Shown: positions 16,608 through 26,125 of the stretch, one piece after another | Numbering within the stretch: position 1 is the stretch's first letter | Layout of the letters: the number at the start of each line of letters is the position of its first letter | From: CAUZIB01 sp963663925 | GTDB taxonomy: Bacteria > Acidobacteriota > Vicinamibacteria > Vicinamibacterales > UBA8438 | Assembly (NCBI GenBank): GCA_965237405.1 | Contig: OZ250139.1 | Location: 3,906,001-3,970,000, forward strand | DNA: 64,000 bases | Direction of reading: 5' to 3' | Translations under genes and position numbers: made by a program | Notes under the pieces: generated by a model | Databases searched by the model: none | Told to the model about the DNA's origin: nothing | The model's input: only the letters and a program-made list of their open reading frames with translations

Positions 16608-19250
16608 ATGGTCCTGGTAACCGCTACTACACGTTTGTCCCGCGAACTCCGGCAGGACTATGACCGGAAACAGGAGGCCGCTGGCCTTTCCTCCTGGCCG
16701 ACCGCCCAGATCCTACCCTTTTCAGCCTGGCTTTCCGAGTTGTGGACGGGCTGGTTGTATTCCGGACCGACCAGGCCAGCCCCGCGCCTGCTCCGACCCG
16801 CAGAGGAACGAGTAGTTTGGGAGAGCATCGTTCGCTCAGGGGCTGAGAACCTGCTGCTGGAAGTACCCGCGACTGCCGAAGCAGCCCTTGATGCCTGGAA
16901 TCTTCTGTGTGCTTGGGCCCTTCCGCTGGATGCCCCGGAATGGAGAGATTCTGCCGATTCTGAGACCTTCCACCTGTGGGCCAAGGTGTTTAGCCGCCGA
17001 TGCCGTGAGAGGGGCTGGTTGTCCGGCGCCGAACTCCCGGCGTTTGTTGCAAACCTCGTCGGTGAGGGAGCGATACCGGTTCCTGAGGACGTTGAAGTGG
17101 CGGGGTTTCTCGAGCCAACGCCTGTCCAGCAACGAGTTTTTGATTCCCTCACAAGCCGTGGTGTCAAAATCCTGGAGCGTACTCTTCCAGATTCCACCAG
17201 CGAGGGCGTCCGCCTAGGCCTGGTCGATCGCACCCGCGAAATTCGTGCTGCTGCCGAATGGGCGCGCAACATGCTGGAAAGTGCCTCGGACGCGACCGCC
17301 TCGGAGTTCCGGATCGGCGTCATCGTTCCCGACCTCGGCCGATGCCGCAGCCAGATCGAGCGTATTTTTGCCGAAGCCTTCCATCCCCGCAACCGTCTGC
17401 GGCCCGACCTGGATCCGCGGCAACTCTTTAACATCTCTCTCGGACTACCCGTCAGCGAATATCCGATCATCGATGCGGCATTCCTCTTCGTCGGCACTAA
17501 CCCTGAGGCACTGCCCATTGAGATCGTCGGCCGACTTCTGCGATCCCCTTTTGTGCATGGTGCCGAGGAGGAATTAACGAGCCGGGCTCTCTTGGATGCG
17601 GCGTTACGCGCGTTGCGGGAGCCTGCGGTCTCGTTGGCGGACATCATCAAGAGGGCCAGTAGAGGCGATGTCTTGTATCGGTGTCCAATGCTCTCGTCAC
17701 GACTCAGGGCGTGGTCGGACGCGCGACAGAGCTTGCGAGCCCCGCAGATGCCCAGCGACTGGGCTCCCGCATTATCCCAAGTACTGCAGGCGATCGGATG
17801 GCCCGGAGACAGAGGCCTCAACAGCAGTGAGTACCAAACGCTGGAGGTGTGGAATGAACTGCTCTCCGAACTGGCGGGCCTCGACAGCGTCACCGGACGC
17901 ATCCCGCTGGACACCGCCGTCGGTATGCTGCGGCGCTTGGCTTCATCCAGGCAATTTCAGCCCGAGTCCGAGCCCGCGCCGGTCCAGATTCTGGGCGTGT
18001 TCGAATCCTCGGGCCTGCGGTTCGACCGGCTCTGGATTATGGGGATGCACGACAATGCGTGGCCGCCGGCGCCCGCCCCCGACCCTTTCTTGCCGTTTCG
18101 TCTGCAGCGCCGTTTCAACCTGCCTCGCTGCTCACCGGACCGGGAACTGGAGTTCACTCAAGTGCTCACCACGCGGCTTCTGGCGAGCGCTCCCACCGTC
18201 GTTGTGAGTTATCCCCAACGGGAAGACGATTCCGATTTGAGAGTGAGCCCGCTGTTTCGCGCATTGCCTGAAGTTGCGGTGGACGACCTGGGACTTCTCG
18301 CGTCGGCCCGCTATGTCGAACAACTTCACGGCTCGTCCCGCATGGAAACGCTGGAGGATCACCATGGACCTCCGTGCGACGATGCCGCGCTCAACGGAGG
18401 GATGTCCCTATTCAAGCTGCAGGCCGCATGCCCCTTCAAAGCGTTTGCCGAATTACGCCTTGGAGCGAAAGCGCTGGATCAGCCGGAACCAGGGCTGAGT
18501 GCACTCGACCGAGGGCAACTGATTCACCGCATTCTCGAGCGGATCTGGCAGGCATTGGAATCCCATAAGGGATTGCTTTCGACTCCTGCAGACCGTCTGG
18601 AGGCAATCGTGCGTACGATCGTCGGTGCGGAGGTCCAAGGCTTGTCTCAACGTCGCCGCGCCCTCCGAAGGCCTCGATTTGCGGCCATCGAACAGGTGCG
18701 ACTCGAGCGTGTCATTGGGGATTGGTTGCTCCTTGAAATGAAACGGCGGCCTTTCACGGTGCTCGAACAAGAAGAAAACCGGCGCGTGACAGTGGGTGGC
18801 ATCGATTTGCGTATCCGCGCCGACCGCGTGGATTCTCTCGAAGATGGGGGACTGATCATCCTGGACTATAAGACCGGTGAGTGCAGCCCATCCGATTGGG
18901 ACGGGCCTAGGCCGGATGAACCGCAACTGCCCATCTACGCCGTCACATTGGATTCTCTGGTGGTGGGTGTGTTCTTCGGCAGACTCAAGACTGGACAAGT
19001 CGGCTTCCGGGGGCTGGCTCACTCCGAAGGCATTGTTCCCGGCGTCAAGGTGCCCGACACCCAGGCGCCACTCGGCGAGACGATAAGAAACTGGCGTGAT
19101 GTCCTGGATCGACTGGGCAACGACTTTCGAGCGGGACGAGCCGCGGTCGATCCGAAGAACCGCCATCTGACCTGCCGGTACTGCGCTCTACCAACACTCT
19201 GCCGGATCAGTCAGGCCGACGACCATCAGTCGGAGCGCGACGATGCCTGA
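16608..19250 (+). CDS. AddB-like helicase-nuclease subunit (PD-(D/E)XK family), 5' end missing
   Basis: 880 residues. The N-terminal half resembles an inactivated UvrD-type helicase (VTATTRLSRELRQDYDRKQE, FSAWLSELW). The middle carries the domain-2 motifs (SGLRFDRLWIMGMHDNAWPP). The C-terminus is a RecB-type nuclease: GQLIHRILERIW, RADRVDSLEDGG, IILDYKTGE, then CRYCALPTLCR at the end. Related probable DNA-repair proteins begin about 15-20 residues earlier (GxxVLTATRRL); here a TAG five codons upstream and IS3 debris replace that start and no ribosome-binding site is visible. It works with the next gene, which it overlaps by 8 bp, as a two-subunit double-strand-break resection enzyme. Confidence 0.88.
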   Translation: MVLVTATTRLSRELRQDYDRKQEAAGLSSWPTAQILPFSAWLSELWTGWLYSGPTRPAPRLLRPAEERVVWESIVRSGAENLLLEVPATAEAALDAWNLLCAWALPLDAPEWRDSADSETFHLWAKVFSRRCRERGWLSGAELPAFVANLVGEGAIPVPEDVEVAGFLEPTPVQQRVFDSLTSRGVKILERTLPDSTSEGVRLGLVDRTREIRAAAEWARNMLESASDATASEFRIGVIVPDLGRCRSQIERIFAEAFHPRNRLRPDLDPRQLFNISLGLPVSEYPIIDAAFLFVGTNPEALPIEIVGRLLRSPFVHGAEEELTSRALLDAALRALREPAVSLADIIKRASRGDVLYRCPMLSSRLRAWSDARQSLRAPQMPSDWAPALSQVLQAIGWPGDRGLNSSEYQTLEVWNELLSELAGLDSVTGRIPLDTAVGMLRRLASSRQFQPESEPAPVQILGVFESSGLRFDRLWIMGMHDNAWPPAPAPDPFLPFRLQRRFNLPRCSPDRELEFTQVLTTRLLASAPTVVVSYPQREDDSDLRVSPLFRALPEVAVDDLGLLASARYVEQLHGSSRMETLEDHHGPPCDDAALNGGMSLFKLQAACPFKAFAELRLGAKALDQPEPGLSALDRGQLIHRILERIWQALESHKGLLSTPADRLEAIVRTIVGAEVQGLSQRRRALRRPRFAAIEQVRLERVIGDWLLLEMKRRPFTVLEQEENRRVTVGGIDLRIRADRVDSLEDGGLIILDYKTGECSPSDWDGPRPDEPQLPIYAVTLDSLVVGVFFGRLKTGQVGFRGLAHSEGIVPGVKVPDTQAPLGETIRNWRDVLDRLGNDFRAGRAAVDPKNRHLTCRYCALPTLCRISQADDHQSERDDA

Positions 19251-22200
19251 ACGCGTCCAGGATCAGGCAGAGCGCCTCCAGGCGCTCGATCATACCCAAT
19301 CATTCATTGTGCAGGCACCGGCCGGTTCCGGGAAAACCGAGCTCCTTATTCAACGATTCCTGACATTGCTGGGCCGAGTCAATCAACCGGAGGCCGTCGT
19401 TGCGATCACTTTCACGCGGAAGGCAGCCGCCGAGATGCGCCACCGGGTGATCGCAGCCCTCCAGAGCGCCTCGGGGCAGGAGCCCAAATCGCCGCATGAA
19501 AAACACACGTGGAAACTCGCACAGGAAGCCCTCGCTGAAAACGACAGATTGAACTGGCGTTTGACCGAACATCCCTCGCGTCTCCGAATTCAGACGATTG
19601 ATTCCTTGTGCGCCACACTCGTTCGGCAAATGCCCTGGGTGTCCAGGATGGGTGCGCCACTGCAGCCGGAAGGAGACTTGCAGCATGTGTACCGTCAGGC
19701 GGCCCGCCGAACCCTGGCGATGTTGGATGCCGATGAGACTCGGACCGAGGTATCCGGTGCGTTATCGCGACTTCTCTCCCATCTGGACAACAATGTCGGA
19801 ACCGTCGAGACACTGTTAAGCACCATGCTTGGGAGTCGTGACCAGTGGTTGCGCCATGTGGTCGGGAATCCCGCGTCCGCCCTTCTGCGCGAGGACCTTG
19901 AGTCTTCACTCACCGCAGTCATCGAGCGTGCGCTCGCACCCCTCGCGACGGCATTTCCAGCACGCTTCAGAGACGAAACAATCGAGCTGGCCCGCTTTGC
20001 GGCTGGGAATCTTGCCCAGGAAGGCCGAGCAAGCCCCCTCGCTATCTGCGCCGAACTCAGGGACTTTCCAAGTGCCGCCCTTGATTCGCTTCCTCTGTGG
20101 CTGGGACTTGCGGACATGTTTCTGACTGGGCAAGGAATGCCGCGCCGTCGGCTGACGAAGAATGAGGGATTTCCGGCAACTGACGCGGGCCGTGCGGCTA
20201 AAGATCGCTTGCGTGCGATCGAACTCGAACCGGCTGTCGTGACGTCGTTGCACGCATTGCGATCATTACCGCCGGCGCAGTTTAGCGAAACACAGTGGGC
20301 TGTACTGGGAGCCCTGATGCTCTTGCTGCCTCTGGCCGTCGCCCAGCTTCGACTGGTCTTCCAGGAGGAGGGCTGTGTCGACTTTACTGAGATAGCGATC
20401 GGAGCACGAACCGCCCTGGGTTCGGACGAAGCCCCCACCGACCTTGCCTTTGCTCTCGATTGTCGAATCCAGCATCTGCTGATTGATGAGTTTCAGGATA
20501 CATCCCAGAGTCAGTACACCTTACTCACCCGATTCATCAGCGACTGGCAGCCGGGGGACGGCCGGACGTTGTTTCTGGTCGGCGACCCGATGCAGTCGAT
20601 CTACAGCTTTCGCGAAGCGGAGGTGGGGCTCTTTCTGCGTGCGCGGACCGATGGAGTGGGCGCCCTCCCGTTGACGCCACTGACACTCTCGGTGAACTTT
20701 CGTTCCAGTGCAGGAATCGTGGATTGGGTGAACCTCGCTTTGAGTCACGCCTTCCCGGACACCGAGGAGCTGTTCACCGGAGCCGTAACGTACGAACCAT
20801 CAGTGCCGTTCAAGACCGACAGTTTTGACGGTGCCGTTCGCATACATCCGTTTCTCGTGAGAGAGTCGGGACCGGAAGCCGAACGAGTCCTCGAAATCAT
20901 CAACGAGAGCCAACTGACGCGCCCCGATGAAACGATCGCCGTCCTCGTGCTGGCTCGCAGTCACTTGGTCAGTATCGTCTCGGCACTTCGTCGGGCCGGG
21001 AAGAAATTTCGTGCCGTGGAGATCGATGCGTTAGGCGAACGTCCGGTTGTCCAAGACTTGCTGGCGCTCACTCAGGCGCTCTTGCATCCCGGGAATCGGC
21101 TGGCCTGGCTGTCGATTCTTCGGGCGCCGTGGTGCGGCCTGACGCTTGTGGACCTTGAAGGGCTGGTGCACGGTAACTCCGCGATCGCAATGTGGGATCT
21201 CCTACAGGATCCAACGACCCGATCCCGGTTGTCTTCCGAAGGCAGAACCTGCCTCGACCATCTGATTCCCCTGCTCTCCGATGCCCTTGCCCGACGAGGA
21301 ACATTGCCTGTTCGCCGATGGGTGGAAGGCGTGTGGATCGCCCTGGGCGGCCCGGCATGCCTCGACACTCGGACGGAGTTAGAAGACGCCGCCGCCTACC
21401 TGGATCTCTTAGAGCAGTCACTAAGCGGATTGGATCTCTTGAACGAGAGGAAATTCGCCGTGGATGTTGCCCGCTTGTTCGCCCCTCCAGACGTGGAGGC
21501 CAGCGAAGCCTTGCAATTGCTGACGATTCATAAGGCCAAGGGGCTGGAGTTCGATACAGTCATTGTGCCGGGATTGGGACGTCGCCCGCGGCCGGACGAT
21601 CCGCACTTGCTGACGTGGCTTGAATATATGGATGGCCGTCAGTCTCGTCTGCTGCTGGCACCGATCCATGAGGTCGGCGGCGACAAGGATTCGCTCTATG
21701 AGTACTTGCGGAAGGTTGACTCTGAAAAACGCGGCCATGAAAGTACGCGTCTCTTGTATGTGGCTGCCACCCGAGCACGGAAACACTTACATCTCTTGGG
21801 ACACGCAACACTGGATCATGAAGGCACGGCATTGAAGGCTCCCAATCCGAGGGCCCTGCTGGCCAAGATATGGACAACGGTCGAGCCAGCATTCGAGGAT
21901 GTGTTGAAGAGTCAGGGCATACCGGAAGACGTCGAAGAACAGACAGGCACAGTAGAGCCTGAAGGCGTCTCACTGCGGCGCCTGGCTGCTGATTGGGTAC
22001 GGCCCCTTCCACCCGAAAATCTCGTTTGGAAGCCGCAGAAACAGCCGTCCGAGATGGAAGACGGCGTAGCACGCCATCCAGTCTTTGACTGGGCGAGTGA
22101 ACTGCAGCGCCGAGTGGGAATCGTCGTCCATCGGATGCTTCAGGAAATGCGCGTGCCGGATCGTCTGGACTTCAGCGAAGACATCCTCCGTATTGCACTC

Positions 22201-22611
22201 AAGTCCGAAGGGCTAGACGGGGAGAAGCTCGACGAAGCCGTGTCTCGGGCGAGATCAGCTCTGCAGAACACGGTCGGGGACGACCGCGGCGGTTGGATTC
22301 TTTCCCAACACGAACACGACGAACGGGAGTACGCGCTCTCCGCCGTTGTCGAAGGACGAGTGCGGCGCTTTATTCTGGATCGTACTTTTGTGGACGGCGG
22401 CACGCGGTGGATCATTGACTACAAGACGGGCACCCATACTGGTAGCGCCCTGGATAGGTTCTTGGAAAACGAGCAGGCACGGTATCGTGCGCAGTTGGAG
22501 GGTTATGCAAGCGTGATCCAGACCTTGGATGCTCGTCCTATCCGCCTAGGTTTGTACTTTCCCATGCTCCAGGGATGGAGACAGTGGCCCTTCGTGGACC
22601 AGTCTGTCTGA
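19243..22611 (+). CDS. AddA-like UvrD helicase with RecB nuclease domain
   Basis: 1122 residues, intact. Walker A is APAGSGKTELLIQRF, motif Ia is VAITFTRKAAAEMRHR, Walker B is LLIDEFQDTSQSQYTLL, motif III region is LVGDPMQSIYSFREAE, motif V is LLTIHKAKGLEFDTVIVPGL and motif VI is LLYVAATRARKHLHLLG. The C-terminal nuclease carries FILDRTFVDGG and WIIDYKTGTH. It is translationally coupled to the AddB-like gene. The pair would unwind and trim broken DNA ends for RecA loading, and also degrade foreign linear DNA. GC content is visibly lower than in the flanking IS, suggesting separate ancestry or stronger selection. Confidence 0.93.
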   Translation: MPERVQDQAERLQALDHTQSFIVQAPAGSGKTELLIQRFLTLLGRVNQPEAVVAITFTRKAAAEMRHRVIAALQSASGQEPKSPHEKHTWKLAQEALAENDRLNWRLTEHPSRLRIQTIDSLCATLVRQMPWVSRMGAPLQPEGDLQHVYRQAARRTLAMLDADETRTEVSGALSRLLSHLDNNVGTVETLLSTMLGSRDQWLRHVVGNPASALLREDLESSLTAVIERALAPLATAFPARFRDETIELARFAAGNLAQEGRASPLAICAELRDFPSAALDSLPLWLGLADMFLTGQGMPRRRLTKNEGFPATDAGRAAKDRLRAIELEPAVVTSLHALRSLPPAQFSETQWAVLGALMLLLPLAVAQLRLVFQEEGCVDFTEIAIGARTALGSDEAPTDLAFALDCRIQHLLIDEFQDTSQSQYTLLTRFISDWQPGDGRTLFLVGDPMQSIYSFREAEVGLFLRARTDGVGALPLTPLTLSVNFRSSAGIVDWVNLALSHAFPDTEELFTGAVTYEPSVPFKTDSFDGAVRIHPFLVRESGPEAERVLEIINESQLTRPDETIAVLVLARSHLVSIVSALRRAGKKFRAVEIDALGERPVVQDLLALTQALLHPGNRLAWLSILRAPWCGLTLVDLEGLVHGNSAIAMWDLLQDPTTRSRLSSEGRTCLDHLIPLLSDALARRGTLPVRRWVEGVWIALGGPACLDTRTELEDAAAYLDLLEQSLSGLDLLNERKFAVDVARLFAPPDVEASEALQLLTIHKAKGLEFDTVIVPGLGRRPRPDDPHLLTWLEYMDGRQSRLLLAPIHEVGGDKDSLYEYLRKVDSEKRGHESTRLLYVAATRARKHLHLLGHATLDHEGTALKAPNPRALLAKIWTTVEPAFEDVLKSQGIPEDVEEQTGTVEPEGVSLRRLAADWVRPLPPENLVWKPQKQPSEMEDGVARHPVFDWASELQRRVGIVVHRMLQEMRVPDRLDFSEDILRIALKSEGLDGEKLDEAVSRARSALQNTVGDDRGGWILSQHEHDEREYALSAVVEGRVRRFILDRTFVDGGTRWIIDYKTGTHTGSALDRFLENEQARYRAQLEGYASVIQTLDARPIRLGLYFPMLQGWRQWPFVDQSV

Positions 22612-22767
22612 TACTCGACAACGAATGTGGCATTCCGGCACTGGTGCCCGTGAAAGTCCACCGTCAGGTTTCCACCGGTCCTTGTCGGCGGCCTGGTAAC
22701 GCGCGGCCGGAAGCTCTTCTGACTGGCCCACGCCGGCACTGACGCCCCTATATGTCAAGACACGCGT

Positions 22768-23853
22768 TCAGGCGGCCTGGATGAGCTCTTGGCGAGCGCG
22801 AAAATCGGTCATGACACGCTGGTAGATCTCGCGAGCGAGGAAACGTTTCAGGCACCGGATGATCTCCCGTTTGGTTCGGCCGTCCGCCGTGCGGCGTGCG
22901 ACGTCATCAACGGTCGGCTGATGGTATCGCATGCGGACGATGACGGCGCGATCAAGGGCGGCGTTGGCGTGGCGGTGGCCGCCCCGATTGAGCCGGTGCC
23001 GGCCGGTGGTTCTCCCGGACGAGGCCGGGAGCGGACACGCACCGCAGCGCGTCGCGACGGCGGCGTCCGAACGAATCCGGTCGGGATGGTCGCCGAAGAC
23101 GATCAGCAGTTCGGCCGCGGTGTGGGCGCCCACCCCGAAGCCCTCACGGAGGGTCGGTGATGTTTCGGTCGTGCGGCGCGCGAGGTGCTGGTCGTGTAGC
23201 GCCATTTCCTCGGTGAGATCCATCCAGCGGCGGGCGAGGGCCCGGAGGGTGTACTGGGCGGACGCGGTGGGCGTGTCGATGGGGCCCGGTCGGCGTCCGG
23301 CGCAGCGCGTGAGCAGGCCGTGATCGGTGAGGGCGTGGAGGGCTTCTCGCAGGACCGGCGGGGCGTGCCCGACGATCTGCTGCAGCGTGTGCATCGCCGT
23401 GGTGCGCGCCTTCACTGCGGTGTCCCGCGTGATCTTCAGCTGGCGCATCATCTCGACGGCACCGTCCGCGGTCTGCGGGATGGCCGTCGACTGCCCCGCC
23501 AGTACGGACCGCGCGGCGACCTCCGCGTCGAGGGTGTCGGACTGGCCGGCGGCACGTCGCGTGCGCCGGTCGCCCCGATTCACTGCTACAACCCGATGCC
23601 CCGCGCGACGCACCGCCCGTGCCAGGCCGGCGCCATCGCTGCCGGTGCCGTCGATGCCGAACGCGTCAATCCGCCCGTGGGTCTCGGCCCACGTGATCAG
23701 CGCCTGGTAGCCGCCCGAATCAACAACGAACGCGTGATCGCGGAGACGGATCCCCCAGCTGTCGATCGCCACCGCGACGTGGACGTGCGTATGCGTATCA
23801 ACGCCGACGATCACCGTCCGCGCATCAGGCGGCGTGGGTATGCGGGTGGTCAC
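22768..23853 (-). CDS. IS110-family transposase (RuvC-like DEDD)
   Basis: 361 residues. The RuvC-like domain has D in VIVGVDTHTHVHVAVAID and the DxxD pair in SDTLDAEVAARS. The second acidic position reads GIDGTGSDGAG where the sister copy at 51712 has GIEGTGSYGAG, so the catalytic Glu is replaced by Asp here. The C-terminal Tnp_20 domain has PASSGRTTGRHRLNRGGHRH with the serine. The frame is intact, but activity is doubtful because of the E-to-D and neighbouring changes. Confidence 0.92.
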   Translation of the reverse strand: MTTRIPTPPDARTVIVGVDTHTHVHVAVAIDSWGIRLRDHAFVVDSGGYQALITWAETHGRIDAFGIDGTGSDGAGLARAVRRAGHRVVAVNRGDRRTRRAAGQSDTLDAEVAARSVLAGQSTAIPQTADGAVEMMRQLKITRDTAVKARTTAMHTLQQIVGHAPPVLREALHALTDHGLLTRCAGRRPGPIDTPTASAQYTLRALARRWMDLTEEMALHDQHLARRTTETSPTLREGFGVGAHTAAELLIVFGDHPDRIRSDAAVATRCGACPLPASSGRTTGRHRLNRGGHRHANAALDRAVIVRMRYHQPTVDDVARRTADGRTKREIIRCLKRFLAREIYQRVMTDFRARQELIQAA

Positions 23854-24110
23854 AGGTATACCTCCTCGGGTTGCGGCCCGAGCTGGCCCGGGTGGGCGGA
23901 CAGGACTGTGACGGGCCGTGGGTGCAGCAGGCCCCTATGGGGTCACGGCCCATCCGGTCAGCTGGCCGCCGTACGAGTGGCCGGTAGGCGATGACCGACA
24001 GATCAGTAGTCAGGACCAAAGGTCAGTCAAGTTACGGGTCAGGCCACCGCTCACCGGCACCCACCGGTGTCACGAAGCGACCCCGACAGGCAGGGGGATC
24101 ATGCTCACAG
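23854..24110 (-). ncRNA. Candidate IS110 bridge-RNA region, copy A
   Basis: About 255 bp of non-coding left end upstream of the transposase, conserved with 51451-51711 despite divergence elsewhere. It contains several short inverted repeats (GACACCGGTGGGTGCCGGTG; GGGCCGTGAC with GTCACAGTCC). IS110 elements encode a structured bridge RNA here that pairs with donor and target DNA; that is family knowledge. The exact RNA ends are not determined. Confidence 0.45.
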
Positions 24111-24899
24111 TCAAGTTAACGAGTCCGGGACATACGAGGGCAGGCTAATCAGAGGATCAGGCCGCGGTCACCTCGGCCCACACGGTGAATGATCGTGCTC
24201 GCAGCATCCGATGATGCACCGACCTGAGCAGGTGCCGACCCATGCGAAACAAATTCTGAATGACACCGTGAACGTGCAAGAACCGCTGGGCGTGGGCAGG
24301 TGAGGTGAAGCCGCGCATTTGACGCTCCTGGTGGCGCGTAGGCTGAGGGGATACGTCGGCGCGATTGTTCGCGTCTTGGGTCGTGTCGTGGGTGACCACA
24401 GGCATGACGTCCCGATGGGCAACGCGGTAGCTGCCCAGCTTGTCGGTCACGAGACGACCCGGTTCCTGTCGCGGACTCTTCAAGAGTTGTCGGAAGAATC
24501 TCCGCGCCGCACGCCCGTCCCGACGGGGTTGGACGAGCAGGTCAATCAGGTCACCGTCTTCTTGGTCCACGGCGCGCCACCGATACTGGCGCTGACCGTT
24601 GATCGCGACGAAGACTGCGTCCAGCAACCACGTATCTCCGAGTCGACCTGGACGGCACTTCAACCGCCGGGCGTCATCGGGGCCGAACTTCCCGCACCAT
24701 GGCCGAATCGTTTCGTACGACACGATGATGCCGCGTTCGGCCAGCAGATCCTCGACATCCCGGAAGCTCAGGCAGTATCGGTGATACAACCAGACGGCGT
24801 GGCTGATGATGTCGGGCGGCAAGCGATGCCGAAGGTAGCGGGGCCGGCGAGTGTGCATCCCGGCATTGTGCTGGGCGGAGAGTTAACCTGACAAAGCCC
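24111..24899 (-). mobile_element. IS6-family element B
   Basis: The left end, at high coordinate, is GGGCTTTGTCAGGTTAACTC, shared with the copy starting at 63272. The other end merges with IS110 at GTTAACTTGAC. Confidence 0.8.
24157..24858 (-). CDS. IS6-family transposase B
   Basis: 233 residues. HTH-like front PDIISHAVWLYHRYCLSFRD, then the first D in WLLDAVFVAINGQRQY and the second D in LVTDKLGSYRVAHRD. The third acidic position reads NNRADVSPQPTRHQERQM, with Asp where IS6 proteins normally have Glu (NNRAENSHQ). The same Asp is present in the 63313 copy. The frame is intact. Confidence 0.9.
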   Translation of the reverse strand: MHTRRPRYLRHRLPPDIISHAVWLYHRYCLSFRDVEDLLAERGIIVSYETIRPWCGKFGPDDARRLKCRPGRLGDTWLLDAVFVAINGQRQYRWRAVDQEDGDLIDLLVQPRRDGRAARRFFRQLLKSPRQEPGRLVTDKLGSYRVAHRDVMPVVTHDTTQDANNRADVSPQPTRHQERQMRGFTSPAHAQRFLHVHGVIQNLFRMGRHLLRSVHHRMLRARSFTVWAEVTAA

Positions 24900-25109
24900 T
24901 GCCTCGAGCGCATGGTCCTGATCGGCGAGGGCTCGCGGCGTCGCGCCGTCCGCGAGTTCGTCGCGCACGACCACCACGAACGGAATCACCAGGGGCTCGA
25001 CAATCGCCGGATCCTGCCGCTGTCGACGGCACCGCCACCCCGTGGTCGCGTCCCGTGCCGCCAGCGGCTCGGTGGGATGTTGCACGACGACTCTCGGTCA
25101 GCAGAGTGA
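24900..25109 (+). pseudogene. C-terminal scrap of an integrase-core transposase
   Basis: Reads LERMVLIGEGSRRRAVREFV then HHERNHQGLDNR, the conserved tail following the catalytic Glu in rve-type transposases. It is a different subtype from the rve copies elsewhere in the window. It begins right at the IS6 end. Confidence 0.7.
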
Positions 25110-25254
25110 TACATGACCGGCCGTCAACTCCACGATCTCGTTCTTGGACAATACGCCCTCGGCGAGTCTGCTGTTGAGTCTTCTGTTGATCCGAGGCGGA
25201 CGTTGATCCATGCTGGGCATCACACTCGATAGTGTCATCCAAGGAGGCAGGAGT

Positions 25255-25884
25255 ATGCAGAACGTTGTGATCGCGGCGGCGGTGTTGGCGGTAGCGGTGG
25301 CGGTTCCCCTTCTCGTCGCCCAGGACGGAGGCAACCAGGCGGCCGGCTGGGAAACGAGGCTCGATCGAGGCACGGACGCGAACAGCGTGCTCCATTTCAG
25401 AACGATGGGGACCGGCGTACACGCCACGACCGGGGGTCGCGGCGGGGCCATCTTCTGGCAGCCAAACAGCATGGCGAAGGGGGACTATACGATCAGCGCG
25501 ATGTTTGTGCAGACCGAGCCATCTGGACATCCGAACGCCTACGGCCTGTTCTTCGGCGGCTCCGATTTGGCGGGAGCCAATCAGCGGTATTCGTACTTCG
25601 TGATCCGCCAGGGTGGCGAGTTCCTTGTCAAGAAGCGCATGGGCAACGAGACACCGACAGTGGTCGACTGGACGGCGCACGATGCGATCAACGATTTGGA
25701 TGCCGAGGGGCGGTCGAACAACACGCTCTCCGTTGAGGTCGGAAGCTCCCAGGTGCGCTTTCTGGTAAACGGCACGGAGGTAACGTCGCAGCCACGGTCA
25801 GCCGTCGATACGGACGGAACGACCGGGTTGCGTGTCACCCACCTCCTGGACGTGCATATCGGCGATCTCAAGCTTGGGATGTAG
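25255..25884 (+). CDS. Secreted DUF1080/LamG-like protein
   Basis: 209 residues from the ATG at 25255, chosen for AAGGAGG just upstream; an in-frame ATG at 25210 lacks one. Signal peptide: MQNVVIAAAVLAVAVAVPLL with cleavage near VAQ. The mature part is a concanavalin-like beta sandwich (AIFWQPNSMAKGDYTISAMF, YGLFFGGSDL, YSYFVIRQGGEFLVKKRMGN, TGLRVTHLLDVHIGDLKLG). It resembles small periplasmic proteins I associate with Vicinamibacteria, of the 3-keto-disaccharide hydrolase/DUF1080 type but without proven activity. It converges with the YbjQ-like stump, overlapping by 17 bp. Confidence 0.75.
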   Translation: MQNVVIAAAVLAVAVAVPLLVAQDGGNQAAGWETRLDRGTDANSVLHFRTMGTGVHATTGGRGGAIFWQPNSMAKGDYTISAMFVQTEPSGHPNAYGLFFGGSDLAGANQRYSYFVIRQGGEFLVKKRMGNETPTVVDWTAHDAINDLDAEGRSNNTLSVEVGSSQVRFLVNGTEVTSQPRSAVDTDGTTGLRVTHLLDVHIGDLKLGM

Positions 25885-26125
25885 ACGCGTCATCCGGCCC
25901 GGCGAACGTGACCGCTGTTGCGTAGGCCAAGATTTCGACCGTCCCTGTCGCCTTGCTCCGACCGTTGGAAATGGTGGAGGTCTCGATGCGACAGTTGAGG
26001 AACATGTCTGCGGCGGGACAGGACTCTTTCATGCGCAGCACCGCCTCCCTACGACCTCGGTCGATCAGAGAGGCGTACGACCGGATCTCGCCGCCAAAGA
26101 TCTTGCGAAAGAGCATCAGGACCCC
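25868..26125 (-). pseudogene. YbjQ/heavy-metal-binding-domain protein, 5' end lost
   Basis: Reads IFGGEIRSYASLIDRGRREA, then ERMKE-like RMKESCPAADMFLNCRIETS and GTVEILAYATAV, the YbjQ_1 fold. The normal N-terminal third is missing because the rve element begins at 26126. The first available Met at 26116 gives 82 residues. Confidence 0.75.

Larger units (their letters stand above)
22741..24110 (-). mobile_element. IS110-family element, copy A
   Basis: The right end at 22741 carries the complement of TTGACATATAGGGGCGTC. The left end lies near 24110, next to an IS6 element. There are no terminal inverted repeats, as expected for IS110. Confidence 0.88.

Noticed and set aside
25110..25200. Short frame MTGRQLHDLVLGQYALGE as a protein kinase start
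   Set aside because: Weak resemblance to kinase N-termini, ends after about 40 codons, and no glycine loop or lysine is present.
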